In this document: piece by piece, positions 26,524 to 34,470 of the stretch
Layout: every line of letters starts with the position of its first letter
Position numbering within the stretch: the first letter of the stretch is position 1
Assembly: GCA_040757835.1 (NCBI GenBank)
Contig: JBFLWJ010000008.1
Location: forward strand, 1-58,463
Source: Actinomycetota bacterium
Lineage (GTDB): Bacteria; Actinomycetota; Geothermincolia; Geothermincolales; RBG-13-55-18
DNA length: 58,463 bases
Direction: 5' to 3'
Notes under the pieces: generated by a model
What the model was told of the DNA's origin: nothing
Seen by the model: only the letters and a program-made list of their open reading frames with translations
Database searches by the model: none
Translations under genes and position numbers: made by a program

Positions 26524-26778
26524 TCAGCTGAATATGACAGCGATTAAGATCATCGCTATCCCGAAAATCATGTCTCCAATACCACCGACTAGAAACCATT
26601 TGGCTGCATCATCCTCAGAAACAAACTTCCACTGGTCGGACAACCCTGACAGTGGCACCTGCTGTTCCCTGTTTCGTCCCAGAAGATAATAATAGTTTCC
26701 GATCTTCCTGTGAGAAAGAATTATGGGAATACCTGTCAGCAGTGCCGCTATACCCACAAAGAGAGCTATCATATTCAC
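26524..26778 (-). CDS. Small two-helix membrane protein
   Basis: 84 aa with two predicted membrane segments, MIALFVGIAALLTGIPIIL at the start and WFLVGGIGDMIFGIAMILIAVIF at the end. Between them lies a soluble loop (SHRKIGNYYYLLGRNREQQ). Base composition is clearly more AT-rich than the neighbours, hinting at acquisition. Function unknown. Confidence 0.55.
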   Translation of the reverse strand: MNMIALFVGIAALLTGIPIILSHRKIGNYYYLLGRNREQQVPLSGLSDQWKFVSEDDAAKWFLVGGIGDMIFGIAMILIAVIFS

Positions 26779-26959
26779 CTGAATACCCTGTGACCCCCGC
26801 TAAGGCGCAACCTTGACACTAATATGCTACTCGAATTCACTCTACATCAAATTCTCTTCTACTGATCGAAAATACGACAATGAGGTTGGATTTGAGTGGC
26901 GGTAAGGTTGGCACTCCAGATCACGCAAATGCTCTGATGATTTCTACAGTAAGTCTGTA

Positions 26960-26988
26960 TTGCTGCATTACGGTAATTCAGCTATATT
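26960..26988 (+). promoter_or_regulatory. Sigma70-type promoter of the toxin-antitoxin operon
   Basis: TTGCTG (26960-26965) and TATATT (26983-26988) with a 17-bp spacer, 36 bp before the antitoxin start. The surrounding gap 26779-27024 is AT-rich and contains no gene. Confidence 0.6.
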
Positions 26989-27024
26989 GACAATAGAGGA
27001 GATGAAAGACAGGAGGGCACGCAG

Positions 27025-27315
27025 ATGAACGAGATAACAGGCGCCTATGCCAGGATAGATTCCAGGGGAAGCGTCACCATCCCGGCGGCGATCAGAAAGG
27101 CGCTGGGATTGCATCCGGGTGAGCAGGTGCGGATCGAGGCCGAGCCGGAGACGGGAACGATCACCATCCATCCCCAGGTATCCGTGGACAGGGACCAGGC
27201 TTGGTTCTGGACGCCGCAATGGCAAAAGGCGGAGAGAGAGGCTGATAAGGATATCGCCTCCGGAAAGATAAAGAAGTTGAAGTCCAAGAGTATCCTCAAG
27301 GAGACAGGAAGCTGA
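27025..27315 (+). CDS. AbrB/MazE-type antitoxin
   Basis: 96 aa. The N-terminal swapped-hairpin DNA-binding domain is visible: ARIDSRGSVTIPAAIRKALGLHPGEQVRIEAEPE, residues about 9-42. The C-terminal tail is basic (SGKIKKLKSKSILKETG) and should wrap the toxin. AGGAGGG lies 8 bases before the ATG. The stop codon overlaps the start of the toxin gene, as is usual for type II toxin-antitoxin operons, and such antitoxins repress their own promoter. Confidence 0.85.
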   Translation: MNEITGAYARIDSRGSVTIPAAIRKALGLHPGEQVRIEAEPETGTITIHPQVSVDRDQAWFWTPQWQKAEREADKDIASGKIKKLKSKSILKETGS

Positions 27316-27578
27316 GGGACATATATTTCACCGCGAGGTTCGAGGCTCAGTTCAAGAAGCTCTCCGGCAGCGAGCAGAAGGCGGCGGACAAGAAGATAGG
27401 GCTTCTCAGGGACGATCCATCACACCCCTCCCTCCGTTCGAAGAGGATCAAGGGCACCGAGCACATCTGGGAATCCTCCGTGAACATGGATATCCGCTTC
27501 ACGTGGCAATACGAAGGCGATAACGCTATTATCCTGAGGAATATCGGCTACCACGATACCGCTTTGCGTAAACCCTAG
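27312..27578 (+). CDS. RelE/ParE-family toxin with CTG start
   Basis: 88 aa. The translated frame reads LRDIYFTARFEAQFKKLSG at the start, with IKGTEHIWESSVNMDIRFTWQY and ILRNIGYHDTALRKP at the end, a typical YafQ/RelE-like mRNA-interferase layout with a C-terminal His. No ATG, GTG or TTG exists at the right place. A CTG at 27312, eight bases after AAGGAG (27298-27303), fits both ribosome site and family N-terminus. It overlaps the antitoxin stop by three bases (CTGA). Easily missed because of the start codon. Confidence 0.75.
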   Translation: MRDIYFTARFEAQFKKLSGSEQKAADKKIGLLRDDPSHPSLRSKRIKGTEHIWESSVNMDIRFTWQYEGDNAIILRNIGYHDTALRKP

Positions 27579-27593
27579 AGTGGCCGTCGCCCA

Positions 27594-28094
27594 TCACTTG
27601 CGGAAGCGGTAGCCTTTGACCCCTTCGGTCACGATGCCGGCTAGTTTCGCGTCGGTGAGGTCCACGTCGGTCATGTCGGCGCCGCTGAAGTCCGAGTTCT
27701 CCAGGTTGGTCCCCAGCATCATCGCCGAGGTCATATCGCAGCCCGTGAAGTCCACCCCCACCGCTAGGGCTTTATTCAGCACGGCCCCGGCCATCTTCGC
27801 GCCCGCGAGTCTCGCCTCGGAGAGGTGGCAGCCGCGCATGTCGGCGCCCTCGAGAAAGGCCCCGGTCATGTCAGCCCCATGAAAGTAGGTGCCGACGGCG
27901 AAGGCCTTGCGCAGGATGGTCCCCGTGAGTTTCGCGTCCCCAAGGTTCGTGCGCATGATATGGATGTAAGTGAGGTCCATGCCGCTGAGGTCGGCCCCGT
28001 AGAGGTCCGGGACCACGTCCCGGTTCTCCTGCCTCCAGGCGTTCCAGGCCTTGACGCCCTTCTTCAGTATCTTCAGGTGCTCCGCGTTCGCCAT
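27594..28094 (-). CDS. Pentapeptide-repeat protein
   Basis: 166 aa. About 20 tandem A(D/N)LXX-type pentapeptides from residue 30 to 155 (LYGADLSGMDLTYIHIMRTNLGDAKL onwards, cited here in part) form a right-handed beta-helix. Members can mimic DNA and protect gyrase, or act as scaffolds. The start at 28094 is preceded only by a weak GAGAG. It stands alone, convergent with the toxin. Specific role unknown. Confidence 0.85.
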   Translation of the reverse strand: MANAEHLKILKKGVKAWNAWRQENRDVVPDLYGADLSGMDLTYIHIMRTNLGDAKLTGTILRKAFAVGTYFHGADMTGAFLEGADMRGCHLSEARLAGAKMAGAVLNKALAVGVDFTGCDMTSAMMLGTNLENSDFSGADMTDVDLTDAKLAGIVTEGVKGYRFRK

Positions 28095-28276
28095 TCTCTC
28101 TCGACCTCCCTGCCGCCGTGAATCCCGCCGGGCTGAATTATGTACAGGCGCGGAAGGCGTGTCAAGGCGGACCCGCCGCCCGGTTGTGGCTAAGGGATTC
28201 AAGGACTTGCCCGCCGCAATCGATTACTATGGAGGTGATGGAAAACCGCCCGTCATTAAGAAAAGGAGTGGTGTCC

Positions 28277-28597
28277 ATGGTAGAGGGACAGCAGCCGCCA
28301 CAGCCCCAGCTCAGCGACGAACTGAGGGAGAAAGCGGAGAAGCGGGTCAACCAGAAAATGGCCCTGTACTCGCACATCGGCTCTTACGTCATCGTCAACG
28401 GTTTCCTCATACTGATCTGGGCCCTCACCGGGGCGGACACCGGTAATTTCTGGCCCATGTGGGTCATGCTCGGATGGGGCATCGGCCTGGCCTTCCACAT
28501 CTTCGGGTACCTCACCGGCAAGCGCAGCGATGCGGTCAGGGATAAGATGCTCCAGAAGGAGCTGGACAAGGTGAAGAAGGAGCAGGGACAGGGCTGA
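28277..28597 (+). CDS. 2TM-domain membrane protein
   Basis: 106 aa. A Pro/Gln-rich start, then KRVNQKMALYSHIGSYVIVNGFLILIWAL and FWPMWVMLGWGIGLAFHIFGYL as two membrane helices with a charged C-terminal tail (KMLQKELDKVKKEQ). This is the 2TM (YHIGSYxxVN) family seen alone or fused to histidine kinases. AAGGAG lies nine bases before the ATG. Six bases separate it from the enoyl-CoA hydratase gene, so they share a transcript. Function unknown. Confidence 0.75.
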   Translation: MVEGQQPPQPQLSDELREKAEKRVNQKMALYSHIGSYVIVNGFLILIWALTGADTGNFWPMWVMLGWGIGLAFHIFGYLTGKRSDAVRDKMLQKELDKVKKEQGQG

Positions 28598-28603
28598 GGC
28601 TCC

Positions 28604-29404
28604 ATGAACCGGGAAGCCGAACTCCTGATCGCCGGGGACGGCGGGGTAGCCATACTCACCCTCAATCGGCCCCAGCGCCGTAACGCCCTCACCTCGACCC
28701 TGCTGGTCTCCCTGGCCCGGGCCATGTCCGACCTCGCGGCCGAGGGCGGAGTGCGCTGCGCTGTCCTCCGGGGCGCCGGCGACAAGGCCTTCTCCGCCGG
28801 CATGGACCTCTCCGCCCTCCCCGAGGGCCTGCCCGCGGACCTCCAGGAGCAGATCGCGGCCAAGGGGCCGCTGCAGTTCTGCCTCGAGGCCATCGAGGCA
28901 GCGCCGTTTGCGGTCATCGCCATGATCCGGGGCTACTGCGTGGGGGGAGGTTGCGAGACCAGCATGGCCTGCGACCTGCGCGTGGGTGCCGAGGGATGCC
29001 GCATGGGGATGCCGCCGGCGCGCCTGGGCATCGTCTACCCGCCGGAGGGGCTGCACCGCTTCGTGCGCAACCTGGGCCTCCCCGCCACCAAGAAGGTCTT
29101 CTTCACCGCCAGGATGTTCGAGGCCGCGGAGGCCAGAGAGATGGGCATGCTGGACTACCTGGTGCCCGATGATGAGCTGGAGGACTTCACCATGGGACTC
29201 GCCCGCGATATCGCGGCCAAGGCGCCGCTCTCCGTGGCGGGAACCAAGAAGCTGCTGCACATGCTGACCCCGCTCCCGGCCCTGGCCGCGGCGGAGCGGG
29301 AGGAGATAAACGCCATCATGGCCCGGGCCCTGGCAAGCCGCGACGCCCTGGAGGGTATAACCGCCTTCCGCGAGAAGCGCGACCCCGAGTTCAAAGGGGA
29401 GTAA
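28604..29404 (+). CDS. Enoyl-CoA hydratase/isomerase family protein (second copy)
   Basis: 266 aa crotonase. LNRPQRRNALTSTLL, AFSAGMDLSALPEG (oxyanion loop), GYCVGGGCETSMACDLRVGAEG and MPPARLGIVYPPEGLHRFVRNLG are seen. The segment after the second loop lacks the paired glutamates of classical hydratases. It differs from the crotonase at 16.3-17.1 kb, so it is not a recent duplicate. Acyl-CoA substrate unknown. Confidence 0.8.
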   Translation: MNREAELLIAGDGGVAILTLNRPQRRNALTSTLLVSLARAMSDLAAEGGVRCAVLRGAGDKAFSAGMDLSALPEGLPADLQEQIAAKGPLQFCLEAIEAAPFAVIAMIRGYCVGGGCETSMACDLRVGAEGCRMGMPPARLGIVYPPEGLHRFVRNLGLPATKKVFFTARMFEAAEAREMGMLDYLVPDDELEDFTMGLARDIAAKAPLSVAGTKKLLHMLTPLPALAAAEREEINAIMARALASRDALEGITAFREKRDPEFKGE

Positions 29405-29550
29405 GCGCGGTTACCGGTCACGCCAGCGTAATCAAGTCGCTCCGCATAGTATCCCGCTGATTTCTCGCACAGACCTGGAAGATATCCCCACCCCCCAGCC
29501 TCTGATCATTTGGCCGCTCTTCCCTAACCAAACCAGGTTCGAAACAGGTT

Positions 29551-30354
29551 TCATGTGACGAGTATATCGCCGGAAGCCAGGCGCAGGGTCTTTCCCGCGG
29601 CCTCGAGGATGAGGTTGCCGTCGTCATCGACCCCACGCAGCACCGCCTCGAACTCCCTGCGTTCGCCCGTCTCTTCCAGGAGGACGTAGGGGCCGCTCAC
29701 CCTGACCGTCTCCCCCACGAAGGCGAGGTTCGCCCGGTATTCATCCAGCCATCCCGCGCGGCCCCGCTCCCACCACGCCTCCAGCTGGCGGAGGAGTTCG
29801 CTCAGCAACTCGGAGGGGCTCCAGGTCTTTCCCTCCTCGATGAGCAGGGAGGTGGGGGAGAGCCTGGCTGGGATGTCCAGCTCGCCCGGGAGGTAGCCGG
29901 CGTTGAGGCCGAGGCCGATGACGGTGAGGGCTTCCTCCCCGGGACCGTACCGGCCGGGGCTGCCGCTTTTCGCGGTGTAAGCCTCCGCGAGTATCCCCCC
30001 GACTTTCCTTCCCCCATATACCAGGTCGTTCGGCCATTTTAGGCAAGGCCCAACGCCCCCCAGCGCGACGACGGCCGCCCGCGCGGAGACGGCGGCCAGC
30101 ATGGACAGCGCGGGTCCGCCCCCGCCCTCCATCACCAGGCTGACCAGGAGGCTCTTTCCCGGCAAGTCCAGCCAGCCGCGTCCCATGCGGCCGCGGCCGC
30201 CCGTCTGGTGGCGCGCCACCACCACCAGCCCGGGACAGGCCCCGGCGTCGAGCTGCCGCTTCGCCTCCAGGTTGGTGGAGTCGACGCTCTCGAGGAGCCG
30301 TATGTCCCACATGGGGAGGCGCCCGCCGGCTGCGTCCCGCCTCTGCTTTGCCAT
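29551..30354 (-). CDS. birA: Biotin--[biotin carboxyl-carrier protein] ligase
   Basis: 267 aa. LLESVDSTNLEAKRQL, VVARHQTGGRGRMGRGW (biotin/ATP loop, GRGRxGRxW), LSMLAAVSARAAV, LKWPNDLVYGGRKVGGIL (catalytic Lys) and GLGLNAGY are all family motifs, ending in the small C-terminal SH3-like domain. No N-terminal helix-turn-helix is present, so this is the monofunctional type and cannot repress biotin genes itself. It charges the carrier domain encoded 2 kb downstream on the other strand. It is divergent from bioY, sharing an upstream region. Start chosen at ATG 30354. Confidence 0.92.
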   Translation of the reverse strand: MAKQRRDAAGGRLPMWDIRLLESVDSTNLEAKRQLDAGACPGLVVVARHQTGGRGRMGRGWLDLPGKSLLVSLVMEGGGGPALSMLAAVSARAAVVALGGVGPCLKWPNDLVYGGRKVGGILAEAYTAKSGSPGRYGPGEEALTVIGLGLNAGYLPGELDIPARLSPTSLLIEEGKTWSPSELLSELLRQLEAWWERGRAGWLDEYRANLAFVGETVRVSGPYVLLEETGERREFEAVLRGVDDDGNLILEAAGKTLRLASGDILVT

Positions 30355-30534
30355 CGCCGTCAATCCCTTTCCCCTGCCGGATCCGGCCCACAACGCCATG
30401 GTATCAGTCCCGGGTCCTTCCGCCCAAGTGCGGAAATCGTACACTTTCACTAAAGTAAATTACCATGTTTTTCCTTGACAATAAGGGAATACTACTATAG
30501 AAATATAAAAACACTCCGAAGGGGGGAGCGGTCC

Positions 30535-31134
30535 ATGCACCCTAATACAACGGCACCTGTCGCGGAGAGAGCTATCCCCAAAGAGGGGGAGATGCTCCTG
30601 CGCGCCCTGCTGTTTGCCGCCCTGACCGGCATCGGCGCGCTCCTGCGCATCCCCACCTCCCCGGTCCCCGTGACCATGCAGGTGTTCTTCGTGCTGCTCT
30701 CCGGCATGGTCCTGGGCCCGGCCTGGGGAGCGGCCAGCCAACTCATCTACCTGTGTATGGGGCTGTGCGGGGCGCCCTTCTTCGCCGCTCCGCCGTACGC
30801 GGGGCCCGCGGTGCTCTTCGGGCCCACCGGCGGTTACCTCTGGGGTTTCGTGGCGGCGGCGTGGGCCACGGGATGGGTGAGCGAGGCCTTTGTGGCGAGA
30901 CGCGGCGGGCGCATGCGCGGCCTGGGTCACCTCTGCGCCGGACTCGCCGGCGTAGCGGTCATCTACACCACGGGTACGGCGTGGCTCGCGGTATGGCTCT
31001 CCCTGCACGGTGCGGAAGCTTCCGCCGCTTTCGCCCTGGGTGTGCGTCCTTTCATCCTGCCCGATCTCGCGAAGGCGGCGGCAGCGGCGGCCCTGGCCGG
31101 CATGGTTCCGCGCGGGCGGCTGCAGCGGCTATGA
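30535..31134 (+). CDS. bioY: BioY biotin transporter S component
   Basis: 199 aa with about six membrane helices. ALTGIGALLRIPTSPVPVTMQVFFVLLSGMVLGP is the diagnostic BioY start, and LFGPTGGYLWGF the second motif. BioY imports biotin alone or with the EcfA/EcfT module, not seen here. GGGGGGAG precedes the ATG. An AT-rich promoter area lies upstream with TTGACA at 30475 and TATAGA 15 bp later. Neighbouring BirA and biotin carboxylase genes make a coherent biotin cluster. Confidence 0.9.
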   Translation: MHPNTTAPVAERAIPKEGEMLLRALLFAALTGIGALLRIPTSPVPVTMQVFFVLLSGMVLGPAWGAASQLIYLCMGLCGAPFFAAPPYAGPAVLFGPTGGYLWGFVAAAWATGWVSEAFVARRGGRMRGLGHLCAGLAGVAVIYTTGTAWLAVWLSLHGAEASAAFALGVRPFILPDLAKAAAAAALAGMVPRGRLQRL

Positions 31135-31228
31135 TAGAACGTGCGGGCGAGGCTTCCGGCCTGCCGGTCCCGACCTGGTGGGAACGGTGAGCCGGGAAAG
31201 CTCTCGCATCACGATCAAAGAGGTGGAA

Positions 31229-33073
31229 ATGGACAGAAAGAAATCTCGCTTGAGCATCACCGACACCACCCTGAGAGACGCGCCACAGTCGCTGTGGGCG
31301 ACGCGCATGCACCTCACGGACATCCTGCCCATCGCCGAGCGCATCGACGAGGTGGGCTATCATTCCGTGGAGGTCTGGGGCGGCGCCACCTTCGACGTGT
31401 GCATGCGTTTCCTCAACGAGGATCCCTGGGACCGCCTCTACCGCATACGCGAGAAGTTCAAGCACACCAAGCTCCAGATGCTGCTGCGAGGCCAGAACCT
31501 GGTGGCCTACCGCAACTTCGCCGACGACCTCCTGGAGGAGTTCGTCAAGCGCGCGGTGGCCGGGGGCATCGATATCATCCGCATCTTCGACGCTCTAAAC
31601 GACACCCGCAACATGCAGAAATCCATCGAGGTGACCAGGCGGGAGGGCGCCCACGCCCAGGGCACCATCTGCTACACCATCAGCCCCGTGCACGACATGG
31701 AGCACTTCGTGGAGACAGCCAAGGTGCTGGTGGAAATGGGCTCGGATTCCATCTGTATAAAAGATATGTCGGGCATACTGGCCCCGTTCACCGCCTACGA
31801 GCTGGTGAAGCGCCTCAAGGAGACCATCGAGGTGCCCGTCCAGCTCCATTCCCATGCCTCCACGGGCATGGCCTCCACCTCATACATCAAGGCGGTGGAG
31901 GCGGGCGCCGACATCGTGGACTGCGCCGCAGCACCCCTCGCCCTCTATACCAGCCAGCCGGCGATAGAGAGCATGATCGCCTCCCTCAAGGGCACGCCCT
32001 ACGAACTCGACCTCGACTTCAACGCCATCCGAGACGTTTCCGAGTATTTCGAGGTGGTGGCGAGAAACCGCAAGCTCATGGGAGCGGAGCAGCCCCTCAT
32101 CGACGTCACCGTCATCTCCCACCAGATCCCGGGGGGCATGGCCACCAACCTTATCGCGCAGCTGGAGCAGCAGAACGCCCTCGACCGCATGGAGGAGGTT
32201 CTGGAGGAGATCCCCATGGTGCGCAAGGACATGGGCTATCCACCCCTGGTCACCCCCACCAGCCAGCTAGTTGGTACCCAGGCGGTCTTCAACGTCCTGC
32301 TCGGTGAGAGGTACAAGATCATCCCGCGCGAGATCGAGAACTACGTCAGGGGATACTACGGGCGTCCGGCGGGCGAGATCGACGAGGAATTGAAGCGCAA
32401 GGCCTTGAAGGGAGGAGAGCCCATCACCTGCCGCCCCGCGGACATGCTCGAGCCCGAGCTGCCCAAGGCCAAGCACGACCTGGACCCTGACCTGGTCGAG
32501 AAAGAGGAGGACTACCTCTCCTACGCGATCTTTCCGGACATCGCCCTGAAGTTCTTCCGCTGGAGGAAGAACCCGGTATTCGACGACGAGGAGCCCCCGC
32601 TGAAGCAGATGGAACGGCGCGAGCGCAGGTACCTCGACGGCGAAGCCATCGACGACCTGGCGGAGAGCCTGTCCAGCGTGGTAAGCGAGGGGGTGTCGCA
32701 GGCGCTGCAGAACCTGACCATCACCGTGAGCCTGGGCGGCGCGGCCCAGGGGGAGGCGGTGGGGTTCGCGTTGCCCGGAGCGGCGCGCAAGGGAGCTGTC
32801 CCGCCGGCCGGACGGGAGGAGATCGGCCTGATCCATGTGCGCGCCCCCATGGTGGGGACCTACTATATCACCTCCTCTCCCGGGGCCCCTCCCTACGTCC
32901 AGGAGGGTGACGAGGTGGAGGAGGGCCAGACGCTCTGCCTCATCGAGGTGATGAAGCTCTTCAACGAGATCCCCTCCCCCGCCGCCGGCCGCGTCAAGCG
33001 CATCCTGGCGGAGCACGGCGCGGGGGTCGAGTACGACGAGGTCCTCATGGAAATAGAGCCCCTGGGGGTCTGA
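31229..33073 (+). CDS. Carboxyltransferase subunit with biotin-carrier domain (PycB/OadA type)
   Basis: 614 aa. Residues 1-290 form the DRE-TIM carboxyltransferase domain (ITDTTLRDAPQSLWATRM; the catalytic Lys of SDSICIKDMSG; the metal ligands HSHAS). A conserved carboxylase middle domain ends near 460. A Gly/Ala-rich linker leads to a biotinyl domain with EVMKLFNE, where Lys is biotinylated. Pyruvate carboxylase B subunits, oxaloacetate decarboxylase alpha and transcarboxylase 5S share this layout; the biotin-carboxylase gene just after makes an ATP-dependent two-subunit pyruvate carboxylase most likely. AGGTGGAA precedes the ATG. Confidence 0.85.
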   Translation: MDRKKSRLSITDTTLRDAPQSLWATRMHLTDILPIAERIDEVGYHSVEVWGGATFDVCMRFLNEDPWDRLYRIREKFKHTKLQMLLRGQNLVAYRNFADDLLEEFVKRAVAGGIDIIRIFDALNDTRNMQKSIEVTRREGAHAQGTICYTISPVHDMEHFVETAKVLVEMGSDSICIKDMSGILAPFTAYELVKRLKETIEVPVQLHSHASTGMASTSYIKAVEAGADIVDCAAAPLALYTSQPAIESMIASLKGTPYELDLDFNAIRDVSEYFEVVARNRKLMGAEQPLIDVTVISHQIPGGMATNLIAQLEQQNALDRMEEVLEEIPMVRKDMGYPPLVTPTSQLVGTQAVFNVLLGERYKIIPREIENYVRGYYGRPAGEIDEELKRKALKGGEPITCRPADMLEPELPKAKHDLDPDLVEKEEDYLSYAIFPDIALKFFRWRKNPVFDDEEPPLKQMERRERRYLDGEAIDDLAESLSSVVSEGVSQALQNLTITVSLGGAAQGEAVGFALPGAARKGAVPPAGREEIGLIHVRAPMVGTYYITSSPGAPPYVQEGDEVEEGQTLCLIEVMKLFNEIPSPAAGRVKRILAEHGAGVEYDEVLMEIEPLGV

Positions 33074-33076
33074 GAA

Positions 33077-34423
33077 TTGTTCAAGCGCGTGCTCATCGCG
33101 AACCGGGGTGAGATAGCCCTGCGCATCCTGAGGGCCTGCCGCGCCTTGGGACTGGAGACGGTCGGGGTCTATTCCAAGGCCGACGCGGACGCCCTGCACC
33201 TGCGCCATGTCGACCGCAAGATCTGCGTGGGACCCTCGGCTAGCGGGGAATCCTACCTGAGCATCCGGAACATCATCGGAGCGGCCGAGGTCACCAGGGC
33301 CGACGCCGTCCACCCCGGATACGGCTTCCTGGCTGAGAACGAGGAGTTCGCGCGCGCCTGCGGGGACAACGGCCTCGTCTTCATCGGTCCCAATCCCAAT
33401 GCCATGGCGCTGATGGGGAACAAGGCCAGGGCCCGCGAGAAGATGGCGGAGGCGGGGGTCCCTGTCCTGCCCGGCGTCACCTCCAGCGACCTGGACGAGT
33501 CGACCGCCCTGAAGGTGGCCGAGGACCTGGGTTATCCCGTGCTCATCAAGGCCTCCCTGGGGGGCGGGGGCAAGGGGATGCGCATCGTCGGCGACCGCCA
33601 GGAACTCATACGCGCCCTGCCCCTGGTGAAGGCGGAATCGCGCCACTCCTTCGGGTCCGAGGAGATCTACCTGGAGAAGTTCCTGCGCAAGGCGCGCCAT
33701 GTGGAGATACAGGTGCTGGCCGACTCGCACGGCAAAGTGATCCACCTGGGCGAGAGGGACTGCTCCATACAGCGCCGCAACCAGAAGCTGCTGGAGGAGG
33801 CGCCGTCGCCCGCGGTCACGCCGGAGCTGCGCGCGCGCATGGGCGAGGCGGCGGTGAAGGGCTCCGCGGCCATGGGCTACGATTCCGCTGGCACCATGGA
33901 GTTCCTCCTCGACGAGGGTGGCGCCTTCTATTTCATGGAGTTCAACGCCAGGGTACAGGTCGAGCACCCTATCACCGAGATGGTCACCGGCATCGACATC
34001 GTGGCGGAGCAGATGCTGAACGCCGCGGGCGAAACTATGCGCCTATCCCAGGAGGACGTGAGCATCAACGGGCATGCCGTGGAGTGCCGCATCAACGCCG
34101 AGGACTACCAGCGCGATTTCCTCCCCTCGCCGGGCTTTATCGAGAGGTGGAGCCCGCCGGGTGGACCCCACGTGCGCCTGGACACCCACTGCTACCCCGG
34201 CTACCACGTCTCCCCCAACTACGACTCCCTGCTGGCCAAGCTCATCGTGCACGGCCGGGACCGCGCGGAAGCCCTGCGCATCATGGAGCAGGCCCTGCGG
34301 GAGTTCGAGATCGAGGGGGTTGCCACGCTCATCCCCTTCCACCTGCGGCTGCTCTCCAACCCCGGCTTCATCGCCGGCGACTACCACACCCGCTGGGTGG
34401 AGCAGGGCGGGGTCAGCCCCTGA
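33077..34423 (+). CDS. Biotin carboxylase subunit
   Basis: 448 aa ATP-grasp enzyme. FKRVLIANRGEIALRILRACR, HPGYGFLAENEEFA, KASLGGGGKGMRIV (ATP glycine loop), EIYLEKFLRKARHVEIQVLAD, ERDCSIQRRNQKLLEEAPSP and FMEFNARVQVEHPITEMVTGID are canonical. It uses ATP and bicarbonate to carboxylate biotin on the preceding subunit. The start is TTG at 33077, three bases after the previous stop. The stop TGA lies inside the fragment of a palindromic repeat (34409 onward), so the last residues may have been altered. Confidence 0.92.
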   Translation: MFKRVLIANRGEIALRILRACRALGLETVGVYSKADADALHLRHVDRKICVGPSASGESYLSIRNIIGAAEVTRADAVHPGYGFLAENEEFARACGDNGLVFIGPNPNAMALMGNKARAREKMAEAGVPVLPGVTSSDLDESTALKVAEDLGYPVLIKASLGGGGKGMRIVGDRQELIRALPLVKAESRHSFGSEEIYLEKFLRKARHVEIQVLADSHGKVIHLGERDCSIQRRNQKLLEEAPSPAVTPELRARMGEAAVKGSAAMGYDSAGTMEFLLDEGGAFYFMEFNARVQVEHPITEMVTGIDIVAEQMLNAAGETMRLSQEDVSINGHAVECRINAEDYQRDFLPSPGFIERWSPPGGPHVRLDTHCYPGYHVSPNYDSLLAKLIVHGRDRAEALRIMEQALREFEIEGVATLIPFHLRLLSNPGFIAGDYHTRWVEQGGVSP

Positions 34424-34470
34424 TATGTGACATTTCTTCGTAAGAGATGGAGTCAGCCTCTGAGGACCTT
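34409..34470. repeat. Remnant of a GGGGTCAG palindromic element (D)
   Basis: GGGGTCAGCCCCTGATATGTGACAT at 34409 matches the left arm of the intact element at 36657 closely. A second weaker copy of the arm (GGAGTCAGCCTCTGAGG) begins at 34450 and overlaps the stop codon of the minus-strand paralog 1. No matching right arm is visible, so it looks decayed. Confidence 0.6.
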
